From Haladaptatus cibarius D43 (GTDB taxonomy: Archaea > Halobacteriota > Halobacteria > Halobacteriales > Haladaptataceae), in NCBI RefSeq assembly GCF_000710615.1, contig NZ_JDTH01000001.1, forward strand, positions 372,001-436,000: a DNA stretch of 64,000 nt. Direction: 5' to 3'. The notes under the pieces were generated by a model that saw only the letters and a program-made list of their open reading frames with translations, had not been told where the DNA came from and searched no databases. Shown piece after piece: positions 54,482 to 62,102 of this stretch; position 1 is the first letter of the stretch, and each line of letters begins with the position of its first letter. Position numbers and translations under genes: made by a program.

Positions 54482-55165
54482 ATGAACACAACAGCTTCCA
54501 GAAAAGTATCGTTGGCTCCGCTGGCGGACACTGGCGAGACTGACCCTCGCTCACAGCGCGCCAGAGCGGAGCGGATGGCCGTCACGCCGCTCGGTGGCGG
54601 TCTGTACGAAGTCGAAAGCCAGAGCGACCACACCTACTTCGCCGACCTGCTCGGCGGGCGATGTACCTGCCCCGACCACATGATGCGCGGGGTTCGGTGC
54701 AAACACCTCCGTCGGGTGGCCATCGAAATCAACGAGGGGCGAGTTCCGCCGCCGGGCAAGGAGGCGGTCGAATGCGCCCGCTGTGAATCGACCGTTTTCG
54801 TGGACGAACAGAAAGCGGATGCAATCCACTTCTGTGACCACTGCGAACTCCACCCCGGCGAAGCGGTCATCGACCGAAACACGGGTGACCTCATGGTCGT
54901 CGTCAAGATGCCGGGGTACCGCGCCGATTCCGTGGACGTGCCCGGGAAGGACTGTACCGTGGCCGAGTACCCCGCGAACGAGAGCTACCCGGAGAGTGAC
55001 CCCGTGGTTGAAGTCCTCTATCCGATTCCGACGGGACTGCGCCCCGAGCAGTTGAAACCGTCGCACCTGCGCCGATATTCGTTCCCGTGCTCGCGGCTCC
55101 GGCGTCCCGAGCCGCCCGCCGACCAGTCCGAACTGACGGATTTTTCGGAGATATCGGTCGAGTAG
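54482..55165 (+). CDS. SWIM zinc-finger protein
   Basis: A 227-residue protein with a SWIM motif (C-x-C-x(n)-C-x-H), visible as GGRCTCPDHMMRGVRCKHLRRVAIEI at about residues 58-83. A second cysteine pair (ECARCES, FCDHCELHPG) follows. The C-terminal third resembles a beta-rich region. SWIM domains often mediate DNA or protein contacts and occur alone in haloarchaea. ATG 54482 is chosen because the preceding in-frame sequence is the palindromic element. Function otherwise unknown. Confidence 0.82.
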   Translation: MNTTASRKVSLAPLADTGETDPRSQRARAERMAVTPLGGGLYEVESQSDHTYFADLLGGRCTCPDHMMRGVRCKHLRRVAIEINEGRVPPPGKEAVECARCESTVFVDEQKADAIHFCDHCELHPGEAVIDRNTGDLMVVVKMPGYRADSVDVPGKDCTVAEYPANESYPESDPVVEVLYPIPTGLRPEQLKPSHLRRYSFPCSRLRRPEPPADQSELTDFSEISVE

Positions 55166-55208
55166 TCACGCCGTTGTTTTTTGCCGAAATTCTCGTTCGA
55201 GCCAGTTC

Positions 55209-55697
55209 CTACTTCAGCATCTCTTCCGCTTCTTCCACCGTGAGGATTCCTTCCGCAACTGCGTTCAACACGTCGCCGATTTCGTGTTCCGACCCCTCGT
55301 CTTCGTCGTCGGTTTGGAGGGCGACCATCGGGTTGCCCTCCTCCAGCGCGGTTTCTTTTTTCACTCGGTAGTTTCCCCCGTCGGTCTGATGTACGTCCGC
55401 CGGGTGGAAGAAGTACCAATCCTCGCGGTCGAAGCGCACGCCGATTTTCGGTTTCGCGCCGAAGTTCTGCGAGAAGTAGACGAGTGCTTCGACCTCCTCT
55501 CCGGAGAGATAAATCGGGTCGCCGGAACTGGATTTCGCCTCGATGGCGTAGAACACGTCCCCGTTTCCGGCCAGCACGTCCGGCAGTTCGCGCTGGGTCG
55601 CACCCCCGCTTGCAGGAGCGCGCATGACCGCGAATCCTTCCTCGTCCAACTTGTTGACGAGTTCGCGCTCCCGCCTATCGCCTTTCGCGTTCGCCAT
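55209..55697 (-). CDS. hjc: Holliday junction resolvase Hjc
   Basis: A 162-residue archaeal resolvase that cleaves four-way DNA junctions. The nuclease core begins with [28 protein letters not shown], continues with LPDVLAG and then the E-x-K motif IEAKSSS. ATG 55697 fits the family start [12 protein letters not shown]; another ATG two codons upstream exists. The last 45 residues are acidic and helical ([30 protein letters not shown]) and not part of the nuclease fold. It is convergent with the SWIM gene, 43 bases apart. Confidence 0.94.
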   Translation of the reverse strand: MANAKGDRRERELVNKLDEEGFAVMRAPASGGATQRELPDVLAGNGDVFYAIEAKSSSGDPIYLSGEEVEALVYFSQNFGAKPKIGVRFDREDWYFFHPADVHQTDGGNYRVKKETALEEGNPMVALQTDDEDEGSEHEIGDVLNAVAEGILTVEEAEEMLK

Positions 55698-55858
55698 CAC
55701 CATAGCCCCCGCATGGCCACCGATTCGCTCATTGTGGGAAATGGTTCTTTCGGCGTGTTAAGTCCCTCGTAAGCGATGTGAAAGTGAAACGAACCGACAA
55801 CACCTCGATTCTCCGATGGCCGGATAATTTTTGGACTCGCTTCCTGTTCCGAATAGTA

Positions 55859-56683
55859 GTGACTTCACAGAACCTCGACACCGCCGAAATCGAGGACAGA
55901 CCCACTGACCAGCAGAAACCGAGGGAGTCGATTCTGGCATCACAGATAGATGAGGGATTGAATGAACTCGAACGCCCCACGAACGGCCTGTTTCTCTCCG
56001 CGCTGTCGGCGGGATTGGATATCGGGTTCGGCCCTCTGCTCATGGTCGTCTTGGCGACACTCGTCGGAAGTTCGTGGGGAACGCCGTTGACGACCCTTCT
56101 CATCGCTAACGCCTACGCCGTCGGTTTTATCTTCGTTATCCTCGGACGCTCGGAACTGTTCACCGAACACACGACGCTGGCGGTGTTGCCCGTTCTCGAC
56201 CGAAAAGCCACCGTCAAGCAACTCGGACGCCTGTGGGGAATCGTCTATCTCGGCAACATCGTCGGCGGTGCGATGTTCGCCGTTTCGATGGCGTACCTTG
56301 CCCCGGCCTATGGCATCGCGGAAACAAGCGCGTTCGTGGACATCGCAGAGAAACTCGTTGACCACGGGCCGTTCGTGTTGCTCGCCGGCGGCGTCCTCGC
56401 CGGGTGGATGATGGGCCTACTTTCGTGGCTTCTCTCCGCGTCCCAAGAAACGACCTCACGGATATTCGCCATCTGGCTCGTCACGATGAGTATCGGCGTC
56501 GCCCACCTCCCGCACTCGATTGCGGGCAACGTCGAGGTACTGGCTGGTACGGTCGTGTCCGCGGAAATCACACTTCTTCACTATCTTCGATTCCTCGCGC
56601 TCGCAACCGTCGGCAACGCCATCGGTGGCACCGTGTTCGTCGCGCTGTTGAAGTACAGCCACGTCGTTCGCGGCGGTGAATAG
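55859..56683 (+). CDS. Formate/nitrite transporter (FNT) family protein
   Basis: A 274-residue membrane protein with six helices. The family features SALSAGLDIGFGPLLMVVLATLVG, IANAYAVGFIFVILGRSELFTEHTTLAVLPVLDRKA, the GNIVGGAMFAVSMAYLAP loop and the closing GNAIGGTVFVALLKYSHVV are clear. FNT channels move formate, nitrite or similar monovalent anions; the substrate here is not indicated by neighbours. The GTG at 55859 is chosen because an AT-rich TATA-like gataattttt lies at the right distance; a longer frame from GTG 55778 is less likely. Confidence 0.84.
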   Translation: MTSQNLDTAEIEDRPTDQQKPRESILASQIDEGLNELERPTNGLFLSALSAGLDIGFGPLLMVVLATLVGSSWGTPLTTLLIANAYAVGFIFVILGRSELFTEHTTLAVLPVLDRKATVKQLGRLWGIVYLGNIVGGAMFAVSMAYLAPAYGIAETSAFVDIAEKLVDHGPFVLLAGGVLAGWMMGLLSWLLSASQETTSRIFAIWLVTMSIGVAHLPHSIAGNVEVLAGTVVSAEITLLHYLRFLALATVGNAIGGTVFVALLKYSHVVRGGE

Positions 56684-56702
56684 AAAGAAGGCGATTGGTC
56701 GC

Positions 56703-57986
56703 TTACGTGCCGTGCTGCCAGCTACCCATGTAGTCGGCTTGCTCGTCGGTGAGTGAGTCGAACTCGACGCCGTCCGCAGAGAGCTTGATTTCCGCGATTT
56801 CCTTGTCCAACTCGTCCGGCACGTCGTGAACGCCAGCGTCGTACTTCTCGCTGTTTTCGACCATCTCGCGGACACAGGCGGCCTGCACGCCGAAGCTCTG
56901 GTCCATCACTTCGACCGGGTGACCCAGCGCGAGCGGTGCAGCGAGGTTGACGAGGCGACCTTCGGCGAGGACGTTGAGGCGGCGACCGTCTTCCATCTCG
57001 TACTCGTGGACGCCGTCGCGGGCGTCTCGCTCGCTCACGGCGAGGTCGGAGAGTTTGTTTAGGTCGATTTCGATGTCGAAGTGACCTGCGTTGGCGAGCA
57101 GGACGCCGTCTTTCATCTGTCCGAAGTGGTCTTCCGTAATCACGTCGCGGTTGCCCGTCGTCGTGATGAACACGTCGCCTTCTTTCGCGGCCTCTGTCAT
57201 CGGTTTGACGTCGTAGCCTTCCATGTGGGCTTCGAGGGCACGGCGCGGTTCGACTTCCGTGACGACGACGTTCGCGTTCTGGCCCGCGGCCTTCTTTGCG
57301 ACGCCTTTGCCACAGTAGCCGTAGCCAGCGACAACGACGGTTTTCCCGGCCCACGAGAGGTTCGTCGTCATGGCGATGGTTGCGAGCGAGGATTCGCCCG
57401 TGCCGTGGACGTTGTCGAACAGGCGTTTCATCGGCGTGTCGTTGACGGCGAAAACGGGGTAGTCGAGTGCGCCGTCTGCGTCCATCGCGCGGAGTCGGTG
57501 GACGCCGGTCGTGGTTTCCTCACATCCGCCGACGATGGAGTCGATGAGTTCGGGGTAGTCCTCGTGAATCGCGGCGACCATGTCCATCCCGTCGTCCACC
57601 GTGATGGTGGGTTCGATGTCGATGACGGCCTCGATTGCTTTGTAGTATTCCTCGTCGTCCACGCCGCGTTTGGCGTAGCAGGTAATGTTGGGGTGTTCGT
57701 CCAGCGCGGCGCTCACGTCGTCGTGGGTCGAAAGCGGGTTGCAACCCGTGACGGCGACGTCCGCGCCACCGTCTGCGAGGGTTTCGACCAACACGGCGGT
57801 TTTCGCTTCGACGTGCATCGCCATCCCGATTCGCTGGCCGTCGAGGGGTTTCTCTCCTTCGAACTCCTCTCTGACCGCCGTCATAATCGGCATGTGCTGT
57901 CGCGCCCAGTCCATCTTCCGATGCCCTTCGACGCGAGCACTCTCGACATCGTCGAGTTGCTCGCTAATCGATGGATACTCTGCCAT
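56703..57986 (-). CDS. ahcY: S-adenosylhomocysteinase
   Basis: Hydrolyses S-adenosylhomocysteine to homocysteine and adenosine, removing the inhibitor of methyltransferases. It has 427 residues. The NAD site is [16 protein letters not shown]. The substrate segments [29 protein letters not shown] and the C-terminal QADYMGSW are present. ATG 57986 ([11 protein letters not shown]) is the family-like start. The adjacent amidohydrolase on the same strand may handle the same methyl-cycle nucleosides. Confidence 0.95.
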   Translation of the reverse strand: MAEYPSISEQLDDVESARVEGHRKMDWARQHMPIMTAVREEFEGEKPLDGQRIGMAMHVEAKTAVLVETLADGGADVAVTGCNPLSTHDDVSAALDEHPNITCYAKRGVDDEEYYKAIEAVIDIEPTITVDDGMDMVAAIHEDYPELIDSIVGGCEETTTGVHRLRAMDADGALDYPVFAVNDTPMKRLFDNVHGTGESSLATIAMTTNLSWAGKTVVVAGYGYCGKGVAKKAAGQNANVVVTEVEPRRALEAHMEGYDVKPMTEAAKEGDVFITTTGNRDVITEDHFGQMKDGVLLANAGHFDIEIDLNKLSDLAVSERDARDGVHEYEMEDGRRLNVLAEGRLVNLAAPLALGHPVEVMDQSFGVQAACVREMVENSEKYDAGVHDVPDELDKEIAEIKLSADGVEFDSLTDEQADYMGSWQHGT

Positions 57987-58112
57987 ACGTCGGAGAAAGC
58001 GGAGCGCACCCAAAATGCTACCGAAGGCGGTCGGCTTCGATACTCTCGCGAAAATAGGCCTTTTGTCTCCCGTTTCCCGTGCTAACGCTCCGTTAAAAAA
58101 CGGCGCCCGACG

Positions 58113-59417
58113 CTATCGGGTGGCGCGCTCGACGACCGATGTTGCCCCGATGTCGGCAGTCGCTCGAACGGATGCCTCGTCCATAACCAGTACCTCCCTG
58201 TCCTCCATGAGTACGCTCCCGTCACAAATCGTGTGTTTCACGTCACTGCCACGTGCCGCGTAGGCGAGGTGGCTGACGAGGTCGTGACGTGGGGTGAGAT
58301 GACTCGCCGACAGGTCGAGAACTGCGAGGTCGGCGTTCGCACCCTCCTCGATTCTCCCGCTGTCGAAACCGAGGGCGGTCGCGCTTCCCTCGGTTGCCAT
58401 CCGGACGACCGATTCGGCGTCAACCGCGCTGGCGTCGTTGCTGGCGAGTTTGCCGAGCATGGCCGCGTCGCGCATTTCGCCGAACATGTCGAGGTCGTTG
58501 TTCGACGCCGCGCCGTCGGTTCCCAGTCCGACCGTGACGCCTGCATCGAGCATTGCCTGCACTGGTGCCATCCCGCTGGCGAGTTTCATGTTCGAGGCCG
58601 GGCAGTGAACGACGCCGGTTCCCGTCTCCGCGAGGAGTTCGATTTCCGGTTCGTCGACGTGGACGCCGTGGGCCACGAAATCGCTCGCACGAGCCATATC
58701 CATCTCGTCGGCGTACTCCAGCGGTCGTTCTCCGCGTTCGTCCACGATTGGCGCGACTTCGTCGTCCGTTTCGTTTGCGTGGTAGTGCAGCGGAACCCCG
58801 AGTTCGCGCGTTTGCGGAATGTACTCCTCCAAGTACTCCTCGCCGACAGTCGTCAGACTGTGAGGCATCACTGCCGTCGAAATTCGTCCGTCAGCGGCAC
58901 CGTCGAACTCCGCCGCGATTTTGAGACTGGTTTCGAAGTCTTCGCGGGCGGCCTCTTCGTCCCGGCCAATCGTGACGACGCCGTGGCCGAGTCGGGCGCG
59001 AAGGCCTGCGTTTTCGACCGCTTCGACCACTTTCTCGACGTGGAAGTACATGTCCGCAAAGCCGGTCGTTCCCGTCTGTATCATCTCAAGCAGGCCGAGT
59101 TCGGTTCCGGCACGAACGTCCTCCGGCGTCAGTTCGCCTTCGACGGGCCAGATGTCCTCTCTGAGCCACGATTCGAGTGGCTTGTCGTCGGCGTAGCCAC
59201 GGAGGAGCGTCATCGCGGCGTGACAGTGCGCGTTGACGAGGCCGGGAATCACGAGTCCGTCGTCGGCGTCCAGCGTCTCGTCGGCGTCGGAGTCAAAGTC
59301 GTCTGCCGGGCCGACCGTAAGGATTTCGCCCTCGTCTTGGTCAACCAGCACGTCGGCTTCTTCGACGGTCATGTCCGGTCGCAGTACCTGCCCGCCCGCG
59401 ATTCGGAGGGTTGTCAT
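58113..59417 (-). CDS. mtaD: 5-methylthioadenosine/S-adenosylhomocysteine deaminase-type amidohydrolase
   Basis: A 434-residue zinc amidohydrolase. The metal ligands VNAHCHAAM, LHYHANETDDE and VAHGVHVDEPE are present, with the catalytic aspartate in GLGTDGAASNNDLD. Family members deaminate methylthioadenosine or S-adenosylhomocysteine to inosine derivatives. Its position beside ahcY fits methyl-cycle salvage. ATG 59417 begins the small N-terminal beta domain (MTTLRIAGG); an ATG nine codons upstream is possible. Substrate choice is not resolved by sequence alone. Confidence 0.9.
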   Translation of the reverse strand: MTTLRIAGGQVLRPDMTVEEADVLVDQDEGEILTVGPADDFDSDADETLDADDGLVIPGLVNAHCHAAMTLLRGYADDKPLESWLREDIWPVEGELTPEDVRAGTELGLLEMIQTGTTGFADMYFHVEKVVEAVENAGLRARLGHGVVTIGRDEEAAREDFETSLKIAAEFDGAADGRISTAVMPHSLTTVGEEYLEEYIPQTRELGVPLHYHANETDDEVAPIVDERGERPLEYADEMDMARASDFVAHGVHVDEPEIELLAETGTGVVHCPASNMKLASGMAPVQAMLDAGVTVGLGTDGAASNNDLDMFGEMRDAAMLGKLASNDASAVDAESVVRMATEGSATALGFDSGRIEEGANADLAVLDLSASHLTPRHDLVSHLAYAARGSDVKHTICDGSVLMEDREVLVMDEASVRATADIGATSVVERATR

Positions 59418-59513
59418 GCCTACTGGTTGTCCATCCTCTTGCATGACTTTGGTGGATTGCAGTTCGCGCCGGGAAAGCAAGAGTAATCCGTCTGGCGGAC
59501 AGATGCCGAGATA

Positions 59514-60362
59514 ATGCGAATAGCCGTCCCCAACAAGGGCAGACTGCACGACCCGTCGATGGAACTGCTTGAACACGCGGGACTGCATGTCGTGGACGGA
59601 GCAGACCGAAAGCTGTACGCGACGACTGTTGACCCGGACGTGACACTGCTGTTCGCCCGCGCGGCGGACATCCCGGAGTACGTGAGCGACGGCGCGGCGG
59701 ACATCGGCATCACCGGACTCGACCAGATGCGAGAAGCCGACCCCGGCAACGTGGTTGACCTGCTCGATTTGGGCTACGGCCAGTGTCGCCTCGTTCTCGC
59801 TTCGCCGGAAGACGGCGACATCGAGGAGGTCGCCGACCTCGCCGGAAAGACGGTCGCTACCGAGTTCCCCAACATCGCAAAGCAGTATTTCGCCGAAACC
59901 GACATCGAACCCGAAATCGTCGAAGTGTCCGGTGCGACCGAACTCACGCCCCACGTCGATATGGCCGACGCCATCATCGACATCACGAGCACGGGCACGA
60001 CGCTGAAGGTCAATCGACTCGGCATCATCGACGAGGTACTTTCCAGTTCGGTTCGACTGTTCGCCCGCGACGACGTGGCCGAGGACGACAAAGTCGAACA
60101 GGTCATGATGGCACTCGAATCCGTCATCTCCGCCGAGGGCAAACGCTACCTGATGATGAACGCGCCCGAGGACAAACTGGACGAGATTCGAGACGTGATG
60201 CCCGGCCTCGGCGGCCCGACCGTGATGGACATCGCCGGTAACGGCAAAGTCGCGGTGCATACCGTCGTTGACGAGCGCAAGGTGTTCGAAACCATCAACG
60301 ACGTCAAGCAGTTGGGTGCAAGTGGAATCTTGGTGACCGAAATCGAACGACTCGTTGACTAA
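59514..60362 (+). CDS. hisG: ATP phosphoribosyltransferase, long form
   Basis: First and feedback-regulated enzyme of histidine synthesis, joining PRPP and ATP. It has 282 residues, the long HisG form with a C-terminal ACT-like regulatory domain. The start [23 protein letters not shown], the [10 protein letters not shown] segment, the phosphate loop [15 protein letters not shown] and the C-terminal [11 protein letters not shown]...[13 protein letters not shown] are intact. Divergent from the amidohydrolase gene, with about 95 bases between starts. T-rich runs follow the stop. Confidence 0.95.
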   Translation: MRIAVPNKGRLHDPSMELLEHAGLHVVDGADRKLYATTVDPDVTLLFARAADIPEYVSDGAADIGITGLDQMREADPGNVVDLLDLGYGQCRLVLASPEDGDIEEVADLAGKTVATEFPNIAKQYFAETDIEPEIVEVSGATELTPHVDMADAIIDITSTGTTLKVNRLGIIDEVLSSSVRLFARDDVAEDDKVEQVMMALESVISAEGKRYLMMNAPEDKLDEIRDVMPGLGGPTVMDIAGNGKVAVHTVVDERKVFETINDVKQLGASGILVTEIERLVD

Positions 60363-60375
60363 TTTCGTGGGTTGA

Positions 60376-60402
60376 GGATTTTGTTTTTGCAGTCGTTTTT
60401 CA
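60376..60402 (+). terminator. T-rich terminator region after hisG
   Basis: Two T-runs (60379-60388, interrupted once, and 60396-60400) start 17 bases after the hisG stop. Archaeal polymerase terminates at such U-tracts without needing a hairpin. Confidence 0.45.
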
Positions 60403-60473
60403 GCTCGAATTTGTGAACACAGGGTTGTGACTGCTAAGAGATGGCGACAAGCTACCGAAATTGGTTCCGTCGA

Positions 60474-60812
60474 TGTGACTATTGCAACTCACGACTCTAC
60501 GCCACGCCTGCGAAAGACTCCGTCTTTCGCGGCACCTGAAAACCATCGGTTTTCCGTGACTCGCAAACGCGATACGTTTGCTCACCCGAGGAAATCTCCG
60601 ATTTCCCCCGGCCCTCCCTCGTCGTTCGCTCCTTCCAGTCGCTCACTTCTCTCTCGCCCGTTGCCACGGGAAGAAGCACGTTCTTCCCTGCTGGTTACGA
60701 ACCACCGCGTTCGTCACATCCGAAAAATCTCCGATTTTTCAGGACACCAGGACGCAAGACCGGGCGTGCGAGCACGCCCGGCAACCCAAATTCGGTTAGC
60801 CGTCTACTGCGG
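60474..60812. repeat. Hairpin array element, copy 3
   Basis: Contains seven perfect short hairpins in 270 bases: 60510-60530 (9-base arms, loop TCC), 60538-60554 (7, ATC), 60563-60581 (7, CGATA), 60590-60606 (7, TCC), 60668-60688 (8, GCACG), 60722-60740 (8, TCC) and 60761-60780 (9, GA). The left end TGTGACT...GCAACTCACGACTCTAC matches the left end of copy 2. The right end CGTCTACTGCGG resembles its right end. No protein is encoded. The regular spacing and TCC loops make chance unlikely. Confidence 0.62.
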
Positions 60813-60928
60813 AAATTCGTCCTGCCGAAATCGGTGGCAAACCAAACAAACACTCCAAATCCAACACAGTTCGAACAGTTGGCTTCTAAAACACAAGAAA
60901 TCCCGCTTGCCTACCTCTTCTCTGCTAG

Positions 60929-61990
60929 CTACGATTCAGCACCGAGTTCCGCGAGAAGATGCGAGAGATGCAGTCTGTCGTTGGTTCCCTCGGTCAAATC
61001 CATATCGACCTCTGCGGCCAACAGAACCGCCTCTGCAAGCGCATCTCCCGTGTACTTGTTCGAGCGCCCGAAGGCGTCCATAATCTCCTCAAGGACTTCC
61101 CCGCCGCTGTAGCCTTCGTCGATGAGGAGTTCGTCCAGCGAACTCCGAGCGTTAGTGAACTGACCCTTCTCGGCCTGCGTCATCATTTCCTCCACGCGCC
61201 CGCGGATGCCGAACTCGCGGAGAACTTCGTAGGCGTCGGTGGTAACCGCACCCTCCTGTTCGTACAGCAGTTGGGCACCGAGAATCGCCTTGCGTAGGTC
61301 ACCCTTCGCGTAGCCAGCGACGAATCGAAGACCCATTTCGTCGTACTCTGCCTCCTCCGCCTCCAGAATCGGTTCGAGGACGCCGATAATCTCGTCTTCG
61401 GTGGGTGCCCGCATCGAAACGGGGAAACACCGCGATTTGATGGGCGGGATGAGTTTCGTCGGTTGGCGCGTCGTGATGACGAACTGCGTGGTTTCGTGGT
61501 ACTGTTCCATCACTCGGCGAAGCGCCTGCTGGAAGTCCTCGCGGATTGCTTCCGCGTTGTCCAGCACGATAGTTTTGTACTCGCCCGAGGAGGGCGCGTA
61601 GCCTGCATACTCCTTCAAAACGTGGTTTATCATCTCCCGTTTCGACCACTGCCGTTTGTACTTTTTTCGCTTGCTCGACCCGTGGCGGTACTGCTTCGAG
61701 AACGCGGTTTCTCCCTGCAAAAAGTTCGAAAATCGCGGGTCGTTCCGTATCTCTTTTTTCGTCCGATCGAAGAAATCCGCGACGTTGATTTCCACGAGGT
61801 CGTTGTCCGGGTCGTCGTGCGCCTCACGGGCTAGCGCCCGCACGGCGGCGGTTTTGCCGCTCCCTTCCGGCCCGTAGAGAACGAGGTTTATCGGCTCGGT
61901 TACCGCCCGCTCCAGATAGTCGCGCACCGCTGGCTGGGGCAGGTCGGACAGGTCGGGCGCATACGTTTCGGTCCACAGCGGCGACTCCAT
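60929..61990 (-). CDS. rfcC: Replication factor C-like AAA+ ATPase (RfcC type)
   Basis: A 353-residue clamp-loader-type ATPase. It starts ESPLWTETYAPDLSDLPQPAVRDYLERAV, as RFC small subunits do. Walker A YGPEGSGKT lies at residues 39-47. Walker B reads TIVLDNAEAIRED rather than the usual DEAD, so ATP hydrolysis may be altered. The SRC motif with its arginine finger is intact (IKSRCFPVSM). An insert of about 25 basic residues (YRHGSSKRKKYKRQWSKRE) sits before it. Haloarchaea typically have more than one RFC small subunit; this looks like the divergent one. Confidence 0.87.
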   Translation of the reverse strand: MESPLWTETYAPDLSDLPQPAVRDYLERAVTEPINLVLYGPEGSGKTAAVRALAREAHDDPDNDLVEINVADFFDRTKKEIRNDPRFSNFLQGETAFSKQYRHGSSKRKKYKRQWSKREMINHVLKEYAGYAPSSGEYKTIVLDNAEAIREDFQQALRRVMEQYHETTQFVITTRQPTKLIPPIKSRCFPVSMRAPTEDEIIGVLEPILEAEEAEYDEMGLRFVAGYAKGDLRKAILGAQLLYEQEGAVTTDAYEVLREFGIRGRVEEMMTQAEKGQFTNARSSLDELLIDEGYSGGEVLEEIMDAFGRSNKYTGDALAEAVLLAAEVDMDLTEGTNDRLHLSHLLAELGAES

Positions 61991-62102
61991 CGAACTACCG
62001 TAGCAGGTCGCCGGACAAGAATCGGTCGGTTGCGACGCGTGAATCCGCTCCCTGATTCGCCGAAAAAAGGATGTTTGGAATGCCTGCGTTCACGAGACTC
62101 GC

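Larger units (their letters stand above)
60363..60928. other. Intergenic region: hisG end and third hairpin-rich element
   Basis: About 565 bases with no credible gene. The first 40 bases hold T-rich runs (60379-60388 and 60396-60400), a likely termination region for hisG. The central part is the hairpin array at 60474-60812. The last 110 bases lead to the end of the RFC-like gene on the other strand and contain AC-rich sequence with no recognised signal. Confidence 0.6.

Noticed and set aside
59418-60260. N-terminal extension of the amidohydrolase frame over hisG
   Set aside because: That part is antisense to hisG, which has all family motifs; the amidohydrolase begins at MTTLRIAGG.
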